From contig NZ_JQNK01000009.1 in NCBI RefSeq assembly GCF_000745215.1, forward strand, positions 1 to 64,000: a DNA stretch of 64,000 nt, given 5' to 3'. Shown one piece after another: positions 25,897-35,441 of this stretch. The first letter of the stretch is position 1, and every line of letters begins with the position of its first letter. The DNA comes from Methylosinus sp. PW1. Its GTDB lineage: Bacteria; Pseudomonadota; Alphaproteobacteria; Rhizobiales; Beijerinckiaceae. The notes beneath the pieces are model-generated. The model was not told the DNA's origin, made no database searches, and was given only the letters and a program-made list of their open reading frames with translations. A program made the position numbers and the translations under genes.

Positions 25897-26595
25897 TCAG
25901 GACTGCGACGACGACCACGGACGCACGAAGCTCAGCACCGTCGCGGTGAGCGTGCTGCCGGTGAGCACGACGGTCGCGCCGAGCGCCAGAAGAGCCACGA
26001 GATTGAGCACGAGATCATTGGCGTTTCCAGCGACGGCGAGAACGCCGAGCACGATCGCGGCCAAGCCGGCCAGAGCCTGAATGCCCGCCGAGCCAGAGGC
26101 CATTTCGCTCGCCAGAAACTCGCCGCCGACATTCTGCGACTGCACGGCTTCGCTCTTCGCCTGCGCATGACGCAGCGTGTAGAGATGCCACACGGCGTTG
26201 CTGCTGAGCACGAGCGCCGTGCCGAAGGCGATCGTCGCGATCGGAGTCAGCACGGCAGAGTTGATGCCGAGCAGCGCGAGCACGCCGAGCACAATTCCCG
26301 CCGCTCCCACGAGGAAGACGGCCGAGAGGCTGCCGCCTCCGAAATGCTCGAAATTCGCAGTCTTCGCGCCCGCGGGGAAAATGATCTGCGCATATTCCGA
26401 CAGCATCGCGCCGCCTTGAATGAGCAGAGCGACGCCGAACACGATCGTCGCTATGCCGGCCATCAGCGGCGGATTGATTCCGGCGAGCCCGCACACGGCG
26501 AGCACGATCGTTGCGATGCCTCCTACAGCATCGACGAGGCCGCCATAGACTGCGGCGTTTTCTTGCGCTGTCGCCTCTCGGAAGGTTATGGACAT
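25897..26595 (-). CDS. membrane protein of three internal two-helix repeats
   Basis: 232 residues; ATG 26595 follows GGAG (the frame is open further upstream). After a short polar N-terminus (MSITFREATAQENAAVYGGL) the protein repeats one pattern three times: IATIVLAVCGLAGIN then IATIVFGVALLIQGG; AAGIVLGVLALLGIN then IATIAFGTALVLSSN; LAAIVLGVLAVAGNA then LVALLALGATVVLTG. Each unit is two transmembrane helices, giving six in all, separated by polar loops. Inner membrane; function unknown and family not recognised. Divergent from the hypothetical gene at 26813. Confidence 0.75.
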   Translation of the reverse strand: MSITFREATAQENAAVYGGLVDAVGGIATIVLAVCGLAGINPPLMAGIATIVFGVALLIQGGAMLSEYAQIIFPAGAKTANFEHFGGGSLSAVFLVGAAGIVLGVLALLGINSAVLTPIATIAFGTALVLSSNAVWHLYTLRHAQAKSEAVQSQNVGGEFLASEMASGSAGIQALAGLAAIVLGVLAVAGNANDLVLNLVALLALGATVVLTGSTLTATVLSFVRPWSSSQS

Positions 26596-26812
26596 GAGGA
26601 TCTCCGTTCCTGCAGCCCGTCCTGCAACCCCGCGAAGCATCTAGTCGCGCTGTCCGAGCCGGCAAGAGCGACGATCGCGCCCGTCGACGCGAGCGTCGCC
26701 GTGCCGCCGCCGACCGCGGAAAGCCGCAGGAACCAATCTTCGTCGAATGTGTTCAGTCGAGTCGGGGATTTGTTTTGTCGGGCGAAAGGCCCCATTGGCG
26801 ACGGAGGGCGTG

Positions 26813-27259
26813 ATGAAATACCGGACTCTCGAAGAAATAACCAAGCTCGCGGGCGTCGAGCCGATCGAGGCGAAGCGCGACCAGGCGTCTTTGCGTCGCG
26901 CGCGCTTGGAGCGGCTCGCTGCTCTCATCGAAGCGCATGTCGGGCGCATCCGCCTTTTCTCGATGATGGAATATGTGCCGGTGAAAGAACGCGTGAAGCT
27001 GCGTCAGGACGAGTCGCCCTTGTCGATCGCCTTTCGCGACGCCGCGTTTCGCGAGGAAGGCCTGAAGGGCGACAAGCTCGGCGATGCGATCGACTTTTTC
27101 CAGCTCTCCATGCGCGAGGCGCATCACATTTTCTGCGATTGCAATTATTCCGGCGCGATCACGCCCGGCGCCGTCGCCGCTCGCGCCCGTTCCGTCGCGG
27201 AGAAGAAATCGCTCGGCGAGCTGTGGCGCAGCTTCACGCAGCGTCTCGGCTTCGCCTGA
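26813..27259 (+). CDS. hypothetical cytosolic protein, 148 aa
   Basis: ATG 26813 has GGAGGG 6-7 nt upstream; the frame is open further back but lacks a ribosome site there. The protein starts MKYRTLEEITKLAGVEPIEA and is helical and charged, with RLERLAALIEAHVGRIRLFS and a HHIFCDCNYSGAITPGAVAA stretch containing the only two cysteines, as CDC, preceded by two His. That local C/H cluster could bind metal. No signal or membrane segment, and no family recognised. Confidence 0.65.
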   Translation: MKYRTLEEITKLAGVEPIEAKRDQASLRRARLERLAALIEAHVGRIRLFSMMEYVPVKERVKLRQDESPLSIAFRDAAFREEGLKGDKLGDAIDFFQLSMREAHHIFCDCNYSGAITPGAVAARARSVAEKKSLGELWRSFTQRLGFA

Positions 27260-27291
27260 TCGGATATTGGACTGACTGGATAGAGGCTGGA

Positions 27292-28329
27292 TCAGGCCGC
27301 CGCAACGCGGCGGCCTGCGTTCATCAAAACGAATGGCGCGCCGGACATTAGAATGTCCAGCGCGGCGAGCGACTGATGCCGTCCATTCACCGAGAGCCGC
27401 GGCAACGCCATGAGATGCTCGCGATGCTCCGGAAAAATCATGCCCGGACGCGTCGTCACGGCGCTGGCGAAGCCGAGCCGCGCCGCCAGCTCGAATTCTC
27501 GTCGCGCCGCCGAGGTCGGATCGCCGACCGGATAGCAAAAATGCGGGACCGGCCGTTGCAGCTCGGACTCTATGCGCAGCCGACTCTCGGCCATCTCATA
27601 GATCGCGGCCGCGCAATCCACCTTGGCCAATCGCGCATGCGTCACCGAATGCGCGCCGATCGTCGCCAGCGCATGCGCGGACAGCGCGCGCAGCTCGTTC
27701 CATCCGAGGCACAGACGCCGCGTGAGCGCGTGAGGCTCGATGCACGCCTCGGCGGAGAGAGCGGTGACGACGCGCAGCAGCTCCGCCTCGTCGCCGGCGC
27801 GCAGCTGCGCATAGACCTCGGCGAAGGCGAGGCGCTTTTGCGTCGCCGTCGCCGCCGCGCAACAGATGCGCTTGCCGCCGGCGATGACGTCGAGACGATC
27901 GAGGCGTCGGATCGCCTCCTCCAGCTCCACCCACCACAGCCGCGCGGAAGCGTCGGCGTAGCCCGCGGTGAGATAGAGCGTGAATGGCGCGTTATGGCGC
28001 TCCAGCGCCGGCAGAGCATGCTCGACGAAATCGCGATAGCCGTCGTCGAAGGTGAGAACGGCGAAGGGCGCTCCCGCCTCGCCGGCCCGCAGCCGCGCGA
28101 GCGCCGTCTCCAGCGAGACGATCTCGACGCCGCGCTGACGCAGCCGGGCGATCAGCGCGTTCAAAAATTCCGGCGTGATCTCCAGCGGCTGATTGGGCTC
28201 GAAAGCCTGCTCGAGCCGCGGCCGCACGCGATGGAACATCAATATCGCGCCCAGCCCGCGCGTATAAGGCTCGGCCAGACGGTGCGCGCCGCTCGCGCGG
28301 AAGAACTCCATGCCCGCCTCTATGGCCAT
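27292..28329 (-). CDS. NodB-type polysaccharide deacetylase
   Basis: About 345 residues from ATG 28329 (MAIEAGMEFFRASGAHRLAE). The NodB-homology domain shows ILMFHRV, the metal-binding/catalytic TFDDGYRDF, a HSVTHARL motif (HxxxH type), and CYPVGDP. Such enzymes remove N- or O-acetyl groups from polysaccharides. No signal peptide is evident, so it may act in the cytosol on lipid-linked intermediates. It opens the exopolysaccharide region, divergent from the GNAT-type gene. Confidence 0.88.
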   Translation of the reverse strand: MAIEAGMEFFRASGAHRLAEPYTRGLGAILMFHRVRPRLEQAFEPNQPLEITPEFLNALIARLRQRGVEIVSLETALARLRAGEAGAPFAVLTFDDGYRDFVEHALPALERHNAPFTLYLTAGYADASARLWWVELEEAIRRLDRLDVIAGGKRICCAAATATQKRLAFAEVYAQLRAGDEAELLRVVTALSAEACIEPHALTRRLCLGWNELRALSAHALATIGAHSVTHARLAKVDCAAAIYEMAESRLRIESELQRPVPHFCYPVGDPTSAARREFELAARLGFASAVTTRPGMIFPEHREHLMALPRLSVNGRHQSLAALDILMSGAPFVLMNAGRRVAAA

Positions 28330-28501
28330 TCGACGCCATTTCGTCACAACCCCGCGCCTCCCTGCGCATTTCTTTTTCTGCCGCACCATCTCGAGGTCTC
28401 GTTGACCTTTCCTTGCTAGTGTCGCGAAGAAGCGAAAACATCAGCAATGCGACGACGATATGGTTAACGCAAGGACAGAGAATTTCAGAGAAGAAAACCT
28501 C

Positions 28502-29626
28502 ATGGAGCTGTCGCGACCGGAGACCTCCGTGGACGAAATCTCGCTCGACGTCTTCTCCTCTTTCGAGGCGGCGCGCGCGGATTGGGAGGTTATTTTCGCC
28601 AATGCGCCGGTGAGCGCCTACCAATCTTTCGGATTCGCGCGCGATTGGTTCGAGACATTCGGACGCGCGCGCGGCCTCACGCCTATGATCATGGTCGCGC
28701 GACATAGCGAAGGCGCGCGGCCGCTCGCGCTGCTCGCGCTGGCGACGTCGCGTCTCGGCCCGCTGCGGATCGCGCAATTTCTCGGCGGCAAGGAGAGCAA
28801 TTTCAATCTCGGCCTCTTCGCCGCCGATGCGCGTTTCGACGCCGCCGCGCTTCGCACGCTGCTGCGCCGCGCCGCGCGCGCGGGAGGCGTCGATCTCTAT
28901 CGTCTCGCCAATCAGCCGCAGACTTTCGAGGGCGTCGCCAATCCGCTCGCCCTGCCCGGCTCGAGCGCGAGCCCGAGCTTCGCCTATGGGACGAGCCTTC
29001 CCGCGACGGCGAGCGAGCTCGACGCGCGCTTCTCCGCCGATACGCGCAAGAAGCTGCGCAAGAAGCAGGCGCGGCTCGAGAAGATGGGCGCGCTCGTCTT
29101 CGAGCATGGCGCGACGGGCGCGCGCGCGACAGAAATTCTCGAGGCGCTGCTCGCGCAAAAGGCGGAGCGCTTGCAGGATCCGTCCTTTGCCAGCGGCGCC
29201 ATGCGCGATTTCGTGCTCGGCCTCTGCGGCGGCGCGCTCGAGGTCCATGCGCTGACGCTGGATGCGCGCATCATCGCGACCTATGCGGGCTTCACCCATC
29301 GCGGTCGCTTTTCGGCGATGCTCAACTCCTTCGTCGCGGATGAGGAGGTCGCGCGCTCCTCGCCGGGCGATCTGCTGCTGCATTCGCTGCTGCGCGATCT
29401 TCTCTCGCGCGGCGTCGCGCGCTTCGATCTCGGCGTCGGCGAGGCGCGCTACAAGAACGCCGTCTGCGACGAGACGATCGCGCTCGTCGACACGCTCGTT
29501 CCAGCGACTCCGCTCGGCGCGCTCGCGGCGCCCGTGCTGTCCGCGCTCACCCGCGCCAAGCGCGCGGTGAAGCAGAATCCGCGTCTTCTCGCCAAGCTCA
29601 CCGAGCTGCGCCGACTGGCGCGCTGA
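28502..29626 (+). CDS. FemAB/CelD-like GNAT acyltransferase
   Basis: About 374 residues (an upstream ATG at 28460 would add 14). It resembles the BioF2/Acetyltransf_6 family found in cellulose and exopolysaccharide loci: AYQSFGFARDWFETFGRARG, PLALLALATSRLGPLRIAQFL, FSADTRKKLRKKQARLEKMG (the basic motif before the second GNAT fold), SPGDLLLHSLLRDLLSRGVA, FDLGVGEARYKNAVCDE. Probably transfers an acyl group during polysaccharide or cell-envelope assembly. Convergent with the Wzc-like gene, 2 bp apart. Confidence 0.82.
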   Translation: MELSRPETSVDEISLDVFSSFEAARADWEVIFANAPVSAYQSFGFARDWFETFGRARGLTPMIMVARHSEGARPLALLALATSRLGPLRIAQFLGGKESNFNLGLFAADARFDAAALRTLLRRAARAGGVDLYRLANQPQTFEGVANPLALPGSSASPSFAYGTSLPATASELDARFSADTRKKLRKKQARLEKMGALVFEHGATGARATEILEALLAQKAERLQDPSFASGAMRDFVLGLCGGALEVHALTLDARIIATYAGFTHRGRFSAMLNSFVADEEVARSSPGDLLLHSLLRDLLSRGVARFDLGVGEARYKNAVCDETIALVDTLVPATPLGALAAPVLSALTRAKRAVKQNPRLLAKLTELRRLAR

Positions 29627-29628
29627 CT

Positions 29629-31890
29629 TTACGCGGCCGAAGCGTCGGCGGAAGCGGTCTCGTCCTCGAGCAGGAAGGCGTCGCTGACGCCCGCTTGCGC
29701 CAGCTCGTCGATAACCGCCTCGGCCGCGCGCTCGGAGCCGCTCACCAGAACGATATCGAATGACGGCGCGAGGAACATGGCGCGATCATAATCGCGCGTG
29801 GCGAAGACGATGAAATCATAGGTCTGCGCCAGCGCTTCCAGCACGGGCTCGGCGTCCTGATCATATTCCGCCGCGGCGCGGCCGCCCGGCATCACATGCA
29901 GACGCGAATCCGCGTCGCGATGAATGGCCTCGGCGAAGGTCGCGGCGCCGCTCGAAAGATCGGCGAGGCCGAGCGGCCGAGCGCGATCGACATCGGGGAT
30001 CAGCCGATCATAGAGCTCGCCGCGCTCCTGCGCATCGGCGGCGACAATGATGGCGAGGCCGCGCCGCGCCAACGCGCGCGACAATGTCACTGCGCTGTCG
30101 AAACTATGCTCGGCGTCGGCGCAGCCGACCAGCAGAACTTTCACCGAGAGCGTCGCCATGCGCGCCGCGTCGATCTTTCCGACGACGCTGGATCGATAGG
30201 CGCGCGTCGATCTGCTCTCGAGCTTGGGCGTGCGCGAGGGCGATAGGCGCGTCCGCGACTCGGCGGCGAGGCTCGCCATCGACGAAGGCGGCGCCTCCTC
30301 CTCTTCTTCTTCGGCCTCCACATAGATCGGCTCGCGCCGATCGGCGGCGATGCGCGCCTTGGGCGGCGCCTCCAGCTCCTCTTCCTCGCGTTCCTCGAGG
30401 CGCGGAGCCGGAAGCGGCGCCGTGGCGCGCACGCGGGCGCGGCCGCTCAGCAGCTCGATCGCGATGATCGATCCGGCGGAGAGAACGAAAGCGGCGATCG
30501 TCGCAAAGGCGGTGATCGGAACCTTCTTCGGGAAGGAGGGAATCGGCGGCGCGACGGCGCGCTGAATGACGCGCGCGTCGGCGGGCGAGGCCTTCGGCCC
30601 GTCGCGCGCCAGCGCCTCTTGGTATTTGGCCGAATCCGCCTCGAGCTGATCCTTGAGCACGCGCGCGGCGCGCTCGAGCTCGCGCAGCTGCACCTCATCC
30701 GCGCCCGCGGCGCCGGCGACGCGCTTCTGCTCGTCCATCGCGCGAGAGAGATTTTCGACGCGGGCGGAGGCGATATGCGCCTCATTCTCCAATGTGCGCG
30801 CGGTGCGCTCGGCGGCGCGGCGCCAATCCGCGTCGAGATCGGCGAGCTGCGCCTGCAGCTCCTTTATGCGCGGATGGCCGGGCAGCAGCGTGCGCGATTC
30901 GAGCGCGAGCTGAGCGCGCAGCGACACGCGCTGCTCGCCGATGCGGCGGATCATCTCATTATTGGCGACGTCGGGAATTTCTCCCACGCGATTTTGCCGC
31001 AGCATGTCGCGCACCAGCCTGGCTTTCGCCTCGGCGTCGGCCTGCGCCGTGCGCGAGATGGAGAGCTGATTGGCGAGGTCGCCGAGCTGCTGCGTGGCGA
31101 TCGTCATATTATTCGTGCCGGCGAAGAGACCGGAACGCGAGCGGAAGGCCTCCACCTTGGCCTCGGCCCGGCCGAGCCGCTCGCGCAGATCGGCGACCAG
31201 CGGACTCAGCGATTGCGCGGCGTCGCGCGCGTTCTCGCGCTTCGCCTCACGCTGAATGTCTATATAGAAGGAAGCGATGGCGTTGGCGGCGCGCGCCGCG
31301 AGATCGGGATCGCGCGCGGAAAATTCGATCTGCAGCACGCGCGTCTTGGTCGGAGAGAGCACGAGCAGCTTGTCGAAATAGGCGTCCAGCATGCGCTCTT
31401 CCGGCGCGAGCTTGGAAGGATCGCGCGTCAGTCCCAGCATCACGCCGATCTTCGTGCCGAGCCCGAGACCATTGGCGATCGGATCGAATTCGGAATTGCC
31501 CTGCAGATCGAGCGATTTCAGCACGCGCCGCGCGAGATCGCGCGAGGTGAGCATTTGAATCTGGCTCTGCACGGCCTCGGCGTCGGGCGCCGCGGCGGGG
31601 TCGGCGCGCTCCTTGTCGGCGCGGGTCAGATAGCTCTCTTGATTCTCGAGCAGCACGCGCGCCTCGGCCGTGTAGCGCGGCTTGACGACATTGACGAAGA
31701 CGAGCGCGCCGAGAAAAGCCGCGAGCGTCACGCCGATCACGATGCGGCGGCGGCGCGACAAGGCGCCGGCGATCTGCCCGAGATCGATCTCGCCGGTCGA
31801 GACGTCTGTCTGCGGGATCTCGCGCGAAATCTCGCGTCCCGTCTCGCCCCGGGGGCTCCCCGCGTCATCGTGAGGGTGGCCGAAACTCAT
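29629..31890 (-). CDS. Wzc-like polysaccharide co-polymerase with degenerate kinase domain
   Basis: 753 residues. A Wzz domain with a first transmembrane helix (about 50-68, VIGVTLAAFLGALVFVNVV), a long periplasmic coiled coil (about 195-430), a GNVR-type segment with the Pro-rich PPIPSFPKKVP before the second helix (ITAFATIAAFVLSAGSIIAI), then a cytoplasmic Glu-rich linker and a Rossmann-like C-terminal domain (VKVLLVGCADAEHSFDSAVT). That domain has the place of a BY-kinase but lacks the Walker A GxxGxGKT; the end has no tyrosine cluster. It would control chain length without autophosphorylation. Divergent from the Wza-like export gene. Confidence 0.9.
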   Translation of the reverse strand: MSFGHPHDDAGSPRGETGREISREIPQTDVSTGEIDLGQIAGALSRRRRIVIGVTLAAFLGALVFVNVVKPRYTAEARVLLENQESYLTRADKERADPAAAPDAEAVQSQIQMLTSRDLARRVLKSLDLQGNSEFDPIANGLGLGTKIGVMLGLTRDPSKLAPEERMLDAYFDKLLVLSPTKTRVLQIEFSARDPDLAARAANAIASFYIDIQREAKRENARDAAQSLSPLVADLRERLGRAEAKVEAFRSRSGLFAGTNNMTIATQQLGDLANQLSISRTAQADAEAKARLVRDMLRQNRVGEIPDVANNEMIRRIGEQRVSLRAQLALESRTLLPGHPRIKELQAQLADLDADWRRAAERTARTLENEAHIASARVENLSRAMDEQKRVAGAAGADEVQLRELERAARVLKDQLEADSAKYQEALARDGPKASPADARVIQRAVAPPIPSFPKKVPITAFATIAAFVLSAGSIIAIELLSGRARVRATAPLPAPRLEEREEEELEAPPKARIAADRREPIYVEAEEEEEEAPPSSMASLAAESRTRLSPSRTPKLESRSTRAYRSSVVGKIDAARMATLSVKVLLVGCADAEHSFDSAVTLSRALARRGLAIIVAADAQERGELYDRLIPDVDRARPLGLADLSSGAATFAEAIHRDADSRLHVMPGGRAAAEYDQDAEPVLEALAQTYDFIVFATRDYDRAMFLAPSFDIVLVSGSERAAEAVIDELAQAGVSDAFLLEDETASADASAA

Positions 31891-32079
31891 CTCGCGAACT
31901 CCAATTGGCGCTCGGACCTTGTACCGAGATTATGGTTTCCGCGGGGTTAACCGCGGCGAGACGGCGCCAATGAAGAGGCGACGAAGCGGCCCGCGGCGAT
32001 CAGGCTTTGTTAACCATGAACCGTTAAAAAATTTCCCCGGGACACGTTCTTAAGCTGTTCCTCGAGCCCGAGATTCTAA

Positions 32080-32646
32080 ATGCCGAGATATGGCTTTCTC
32101 CTGTTCTGGCTGATGATGTGCGCGACATTGTCGGGATGCGCCCTGCCGGGCGCCTATATTCCAGAGCTTCTGACCTCCTCGACCGAGGAGCCCTACACGC
32201 TCGCGGCCGGCGATCGCCTTCGCGTGATCGTCTTCGGCCAGGACGCGATTTCCAACAGCTACACGGTCGACGGCTCCGGCCATATTTCGATGCCGCTCAT
32301 CGGCATCGTTCCGGCGGCCGGCCTCACGACCCAGGCGCTGCAACATGAAATCGCCGCACGTTTGCGCAACGGATTCGTCCGCGATCCTCGCGTCTCGGTG
32401 GAAGTCGAGGCGTATCGTCCCTTCTTCGTGCTCGGAGAAGTGATGAGCGCCGGACAATATCCTTTCGTCGAGGGTCTCACCGTGCAGAAGGCGATCGCCA
32501 TAGCCGGCGGCTTCAACCCGCGCGGCTATCAAGGCGAGGTCGATTTGACGCGCGACTACGGCGGCGTTCCAGTCACCGGCCGCGTACCTTTGCTGCAGGC
32601 GGTCCGGCCGGGAGACACGATCACTGTTCGCGAACGGATTTTCTAA
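32080..32646 (+). CDS. Wza/ExoF-like polysaccharide export lipoprotein
   Basis: 188 residues. The signal peptide ends in the lipobox LSGC (about residues 17-20), so the mature N-terminus is lipid modified. The Poly_export domain follows: YTLAAGDRLRVIVFGQDAIS, YTVDGSGHISMPLIGIVPAA, then a SLBB-like segment FFVLGEVMSAGQYPFVEGLT and AIAIAGGFNPRGYQGEVDL. It is shorter than Wza (about 380 residues) and ends after one SLBB, as in ExoF-type proteins; it probably forms the periplasmic part of the export channel. 8 bp before the GT4 gene. Confidence 0.88.
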   Translation: MPRYGFLLFWLMMCATLSGCALPGAYIPELLTSSTEEPYTLAAGDRLRVIVFGQDAISNSYTVDGSGHISMPLIGIVPAAGLTTQALQHEIAARLRNGFVRDPRVSVEVEAYRPFFVLGEVMSAGQYPFVEGLTVQKAIAIAGGFNPRGYQGEVDLTRDYGGVPVTGRVPLLQAVRPGDTITVRERIF

Positions 32647-32654
32647 GAAGAAAG

Positions 32655-33884
32655 ATGCGCGAGAACCGGCAGAGCCAGACGAGCGACGACGAGAGCCCCG
32701 GACGGCTGCGCATCGTGCATGTGATGCGCGCGCCGATCGGCGGGCTCTTTCGTCATGTCGTCGATCTCGCCGGCGCCCAGGCGGCGCGCGGACATGCGGT
32801 CGGCGTCATCGCCGATTCCTCCACCGGCGGCGAGCGCGCGGAGGCGACGCTGCGAATGCTCGAGCCCTCGCTGGAGCTCGGCGTCACGCGTCTGTGCATG
32901 CGCCGGCTGCCGAGTTGGAGCGATCCGATCGTCGCCTTTCGCATCGCTATGGCGCTGAAGCGGCTCGCGCCCGATGTCGTGCATGGCCACGGCGCCAAAG
33001 GCGGGCTCTATGCGCGCCTGCCGGCGCTGCTGCCCTTGTTTCCGACGCTGCCGCATCCTCATATTCGCGTCTACACGCCGCATGGCGGCAGCCTCCATTA
33101 CGATCCCGACGCGCTCGTCAATCGTCTCTATCTCTCGGTGGAGAAGGCGCTGGAGCGCGTCACCGATTTCATCCCCTTCGAGAGCGCCTATGCGCAAGAG
33201 CGCTTCGCGAGAGCGATCGGCTTCTCCCGGGCTGCGACGCGCGTCGTGCCCAATGGGCTGCGGCCGGAGGAGCTCGAGCCGATCACCCCGATCGCCGAAG
33301 CGGCGGATTTTCTCTATGTTGGCGAATGGCGCCGCTTCAAAGGCGTGGACACGCTGATCGAGGCGCTGTCGCTCATTCGCGACGCGACCGGCGAAGCGCC
33401 GCGGCTCGCCCTCGTCGGTTCCGGGCCGGACGAAGCGGCTCTGCGCGCCTGCGCCGAGAGGCTCGGCATGAGCGAGCGTCTCTCCTTCGCGCCGCCCATG
33501 CCGGCGCGCGAGGCGCTGCGGCTGGGGCGCATATTGGTGGTGCCGAGCCGGGCCGAGTCGCTTCCCTATATCGTGCTCGAGGCCATCGCCGCGCGCACGC
33601 CGCTGATCGCCACCAATGTCGGCGGCATTCCAGAGATTTTCGGCGAGCATGCGGATCGTCTCGTCGAGAGCGACGATCCGGCGGCGCTGGCGCGCGCGAT
33701 GATCGCCGCGAGCGGCTCGGACGAGGAGGCGCAAAGGCGCGCCGCCGGCCAGCTCGCTGAACGAGTAGCAGAAAATTTCTCTTTGACTGCAATGGTCGAG
33801 GCCGTGCTGCGCGGATATCGCGAAGCGCTGGAGGCCGCCGGACATCGCAGCGCCGCGGAGGCCGTTCTGCCGCAGCGGGCCTGA
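32655..33884 (+). CDS. GT4 glycosyltransferase of the exopolysaccharide cluster
   Basis: 409 residues. The GT-B fold shows RIVHVMRAPIGGLFRHVVDL at the N-terminal acceptor side, HGHGAKGGLYARLPALL, YTPHGGSLHYDP, then the nucleotide-sugar half with FLYVGEWRRFKGVDTLIEAL and the GT4 VVPSRAESLPYIVLEAIAAR. Cytosolic or membrane-associated; the donor sugar is not determinable. It lies between the export lipoprotein gene and the initiating transferase gene on one strand (spacings 8 and 16 bp), so it belongs to that operon. Confidence 0.9.
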   Translation: MRENRQSQTSDDESPGRLRIVHVMRAPIGGLFRHVVDLAGAQAARGHAVGVIADSSTGGERAEATLRMLEPSLELGVTRLCMRRLPSWSDPIVAFRIAMALKRLAPDVVHGHGAKGGLYARLPALLPLFPTLPHPHIRVYTPHGGSLHYDPDALVNRLYLSVEKALERVTDFIPFESAYAQERFARAIGFSRAATRVVPNGLRPEELEPITPIAEAADFLYVGEWRRFKGVDTLIEALSLIRDATGEAPRLALVGSGPDEAALRACAERLGMSERLSFAPPMPAREALRLGRILVVPSRAESLPYIVLEAIAARTPLIATNVGGIPEIFGEHADRLVESDDPAALARAMIAASGSDEEAQRRAAGQLAERVAENFSLTAMVEAVLRGYREALEAAGHRSAAEAVLPQRA

Positions 33885-33900
33885 TGAGTGGAGTGACGTC

Positions 33901-35418
33901 ATGTGTGCTTTCGCCCTACGCGACATCAAAGCGGCCGCGCCGGCCAATGACGATAGTCGCGCCGCCTCGCGGCTGGCGGAAATCTCCGCCGATGCGCGGC
34001 CGATTCCCGCCTATTCGCCGGTCGTGCTGGCGGGCCTCGTCCGCATTCTCGAATTCGCGCTGATCACAGCGACCGGCTTCGCCGTGCATCGGCTGCATGT
34101 CGCGCCCACCTATGGCTATGGCGTCGAATATTTCATCGTCATACCGGGAATGGCGCTGCTCGCGGTCGTCGCCTGGCAGGCGCTCGATCTCTACACGCCC
34201 GCCGCTTTTCGCACGCCCATCGGCCAGGGACTCAAGCTCGCCGGCGGCTGGACCCTCGTCTTTCTCGCGGCGCTCGCGGCGATCTTCTTCCTGAAGCTCG
34301 ACAACGCCCTGTCGCGCGTCTGGCTGCTCGGCTGGTACGCGGGCGGGCTCGGCGTGCTTGCGGCGGAGCGCTTCGCCGTCGCCGCCGTGGTGCGCTCGCT
34401 GACGCAGCAGGGCAAGCTCGACCGTCGCACTGTCGTCGTGGGCGGCGGCCCTGCAGCCGAGCCCGTGCTGCGCGCGCTCGCCGCCTCGCAGCAGGACAGC
34501 GATCTGCGCATATTGGGCGTGTTCGACGATCGCCGCGACGATCGCTCGCCGGATGTCGTCGCCGGCTATCCCAAGCTCGGCACGATCGACGATCTCGTCG
34601 AATTCGCGCGCCATACGCGGCTCGATCTCGTGATCTTCACCCTGCCCATCTCTGCCGAGACGCGCCTATTGCAGATGTTGCGCAAGCTCTGGGTGCTGCC
34701 GATCGACATTCGGCTCGCCGCGCACACCAATAAGCTGCGCTTTCGCCCGCGCTCTTACTCCTACATCGGCAATGTTCCGGTTCTCGACGTCTTCGACAAG
34801 CCGATCGCCGATTGGGACGTGCTCATCAAATCCGCCTTCGACAAAATCGTCGGCGCGCTGTGCCTCCTGCTCTTCGCGCCGGCGATGGCGGCGGTGGCGC
34901 TCGCCATCAAGCTCGATTCGCGCGGCCCGGTACTGTTCCGCCAGACGCGCTACGGCTTCAACAATGAGAAGATCGAGGTCTATAAATTCCGCTCCATGTA
35001 TGCGGACAAGCTCGATCCTGCCGCGGCCAAGCTCGTCACCAAGGGCGACCCGCGCGTGACCCGTGTCGGCCGCTTCATCCGCAAGACCTCGCTGGACGAG
35101 CTGCCGCAGCTGTTCAATGTCGTGTTCCAGGGCAATCTGTCGCTTGTCGGCCCCCGCCCCCACGCCATGCATGCGCGCGCCGCCGAGCATCTCTATGACG
35201 AGGTGGTCGATGGCTATTTCGCGCGCCACCGCGTCAAGCCCGGCCTCACCGGCTGGGCGCAGATCAATGGCTGGCGCGGTGAGACCGATACGCCCGAGAA
35301 GATCCAGAAGCGCGTCGAATGCGATCTCTACTACATAGAGAACTGGTCGATCCTGCTGGATATGTATATTCTCGCGCTCACGCCGATCGCGCTGCTGAAG
35401 ACCGAGAACGCCTACTGA
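33901..35418 (+). CDS. undecaprenyl-phosphate sugar phosphotransferase (WcaJ/ExoY type)
   Basis: 505 residues. Four to five N-terminal transmembrane helices ([59 protein letters not shown] and others), a Rossmann-like middle ([20 protein letters not shown]), a re-entrant membrane helix ([20 protein letters not shown]) and the bacterial sugar-transferase domain with [46 protein letters not shown] and [15 protein letters not shown]. It starts the repeat unit by moving hexose-1-phosphate to the lipid carrier. Last gene of the operon. Confidence 0.94.
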   Translation: MCAFALRDIKAAAPANDDSRAASRLAEISADARPIPAYSPVVLAGLVRILEFALITATGFAVHRLHVAPTYGYGVEYFIVIPGMALLAVVAWQALDLYTPAAFRTPIGQGLKLAGGWTLVFLAALAAIFFLKLDNALSRVWLLGWYAGGLGVLAAERFAVAAVVRSLTQQGKLDRRTVVVGGGPAAEPVLRALAASQQDSDLRILGVFDDRRDDRSPDVVAGYPKLGTIDDLVEFARHTRLDLVIFTLPISAETRLLQMLRKLWVLPIDIRLAAHTNKLRFRPRSYSYIGNVPVLDVFDKPIADWDVLIKSAFDKIVGALCLLLFAPAMAAVALAIKLDSRGPVLFRQTRYGFNNEKIEVYKFRSMYADKLDPAAAKLVTKGDPRVTRVGRFIRKTSLDELPQLFNVVFQGNLSLVGPRPHAMHARAAEHLYDEVVDGYFARHRVKPGLTGWAQINGWRGETDTPEKIQKRVECDLYYIENWSILLDMYILALTPIALLKTENAY

Positions 35419-35441
35419 GAGGCTGCGCCGAGCGAGACCAT

